A stretch of DNA of 5,135 bases. Origin: Bdellovibrionales bacterium (lineage in GTDB: Bacteria > Bdellovibrionota > Bdellovibrionia > Bdellovibrionales > JAMPXM01). The position numbers were made by a program, and so were the translations under genes. Below the pieces are notes generated by a model. The model was not told where the DNA came from. It saw only the letters and a list, made by a program, of their open reading frames with translations, and ran no database searches. Below, piece after piece: positions 4,745 to 5,135 of this stretch (the stretch's first letter is position 1; every line of letters starts with the position of its first letter). The DNA is taken from positions 1 to 5,135 of the forward strand of contig SXSP01000320.1 in the NCBI GenBank assembly GCA_005792225.1, in the 5' to 3' direction.

Positions 4745-5135
4745 TCAGCCTTCTGCGGGAAGCGTCAGAAGCTGGGCCACGAGCGATTCTTTCGCATGAA
4801 GCTTCTCAACCGCGTCTTCGGCTTCGGTTTTGTTCTGAGTCGGCTCGAAGCGTACCAGGTGCAGCTCACCGTTTTTGGAGTGTGTCAGCGACTGCATGCG
4901 AACGGGATAACCCGCATCCTTCAGCTTTTTCACGAGCTTTTCGGCAGTCTCCTTCACCTGGAAGGCGCCGATCTGCACGACGTAGACGTTGTGTCTCGAA
5001 ACGGCCGCCTTGGCCGCGGGCTTTGTTTCGGCCTTTTTTTCTGGCTTTGCCTCGGCCTTGTGTTCGGCTTTAGCGACGGCCTTGGAAGCCGTTTTCGTGT
5101 TGGCCTTCTCGCCCTTCTTCTTTTTCGCGGCCTGA
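4745..5135 (-). CDS. SPOR-domain protein, N-terminal part beyond window edge
   Basis: The frame is open from the right edge to TGA at 4747-4745, giving 129 visible residues. The first 45 or so are a lysine, alanine and glutamate rich linker with KAE/KPE-like repeats (for example AKAEHKAEAKPEKKAETKPA), as often found between a membrane anchor and a SPOR domain. The C-terminal 75 or so residues begin NVYVVQIGAFQVKETAEKL and continue with a G-Y-P-V-R strand and LHLVRFEPTQNKTEAEDAVEKL, the typical SPOR repeat pattern. SPOR domains bind glycan strands stripped of stem peptides, usually at the division septum, so the protein probably acts in the periplasm in division or wall turnover. The GTG at 4978 is internal, not the start: coding character runs unbroken upstream of it. 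An N-terminal membrane helix is expected outside the window. The COG0523 gene follows 54 nt downstream on the same strand. Confidence 0.88.
   Translation of the reverse strand, partial: QAAKKKKGEKANTKTASKAVAKAEHKAEAKPEKKAETKPAAKAAVSRHNVYVVQIGAFQVKETAEKLVKKLKDAGYPVRMQSLTHSKNGELHLVRFEPTQNKTEAEDAVEKLHAKESLVAQLLTLPAEG

Noticed and set aside
4745..4978. Separate 77-residue protein starting at GTG 4978
   Set aside because: The frame stays open to the right edge with a typical Lys/Ala-rich linker, and the first SPOR strand (NVYVVQIGAF) begins before this GTG.

Overview
The window carries seven protein genes, two of them cut by the window edges, at moderately high GC. No rRNA, tRNA, CRISPR array or insertion sequence was seen. 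Two genes start at TTG and one at GTG. The gene set (Fur-family regulator, MerC-type membrane protein, exported M14 metallopeptidase, COG0523 GTPase, SPOR protein, LysR regulator) suggests a chromosomal region of a Gram-negative bacterium. The overall style would fit the Bdellovibrionota or another former deltaproteobacterial group, but no taxonomic marker is present and this is only an impression.

Layout. On the left, three minus-strand genes run away from a divergent promoter region at 1795-1915: merC-like (1204-1794), a LysR regulator only 4 nt downstream (300-1199), and a membrane-anchored protein of unknown function that runs off the left edge (1-269). On the plus strand, a Fur-family repressor (1916-2434) is followed by a secreted M14 zinc peptidase (2529-3482). 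The peptidase faces a convergent minus-strand pair on the right: an SPOR-domain protein running off the right edge (4745-5135), then a COG0523/CobW-type GTPase of the ZigA-like kind (3599-4690). The convergent gap (3483-3598) holds a tandem 7-nt repeat.

How it may work together. The merC/fur gap contains a perfect 9-1-9 palindrome, ATTGCAAACTGTTTGCAAT. It covers the -35 element and most of the spacer of a good predicted merC promoter, and it overlaps the predicted transcription start of fur. The simplest reading is that the Fur-family protein represses both itself and merC-lysR. A Zur-type regulator, a MerC-family membrane protein, a zinc peptidase and a COG0523 GTPase side by side suggest a metal (probably zinc) homeostasis locus linked to the cell envelope. 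The metal is inferred, not shown.

Most unusual point. The COG0523 protein keeps Walker A, NKMD and the whole C-terminal domain, but it lacks the segment that normally carries the family's CxCC metal-binding motif. If real, it is a member of a metallochaperone family without its signature metal site. Its start codon also lies in a perfect 9-bp-stem inverted repeat.
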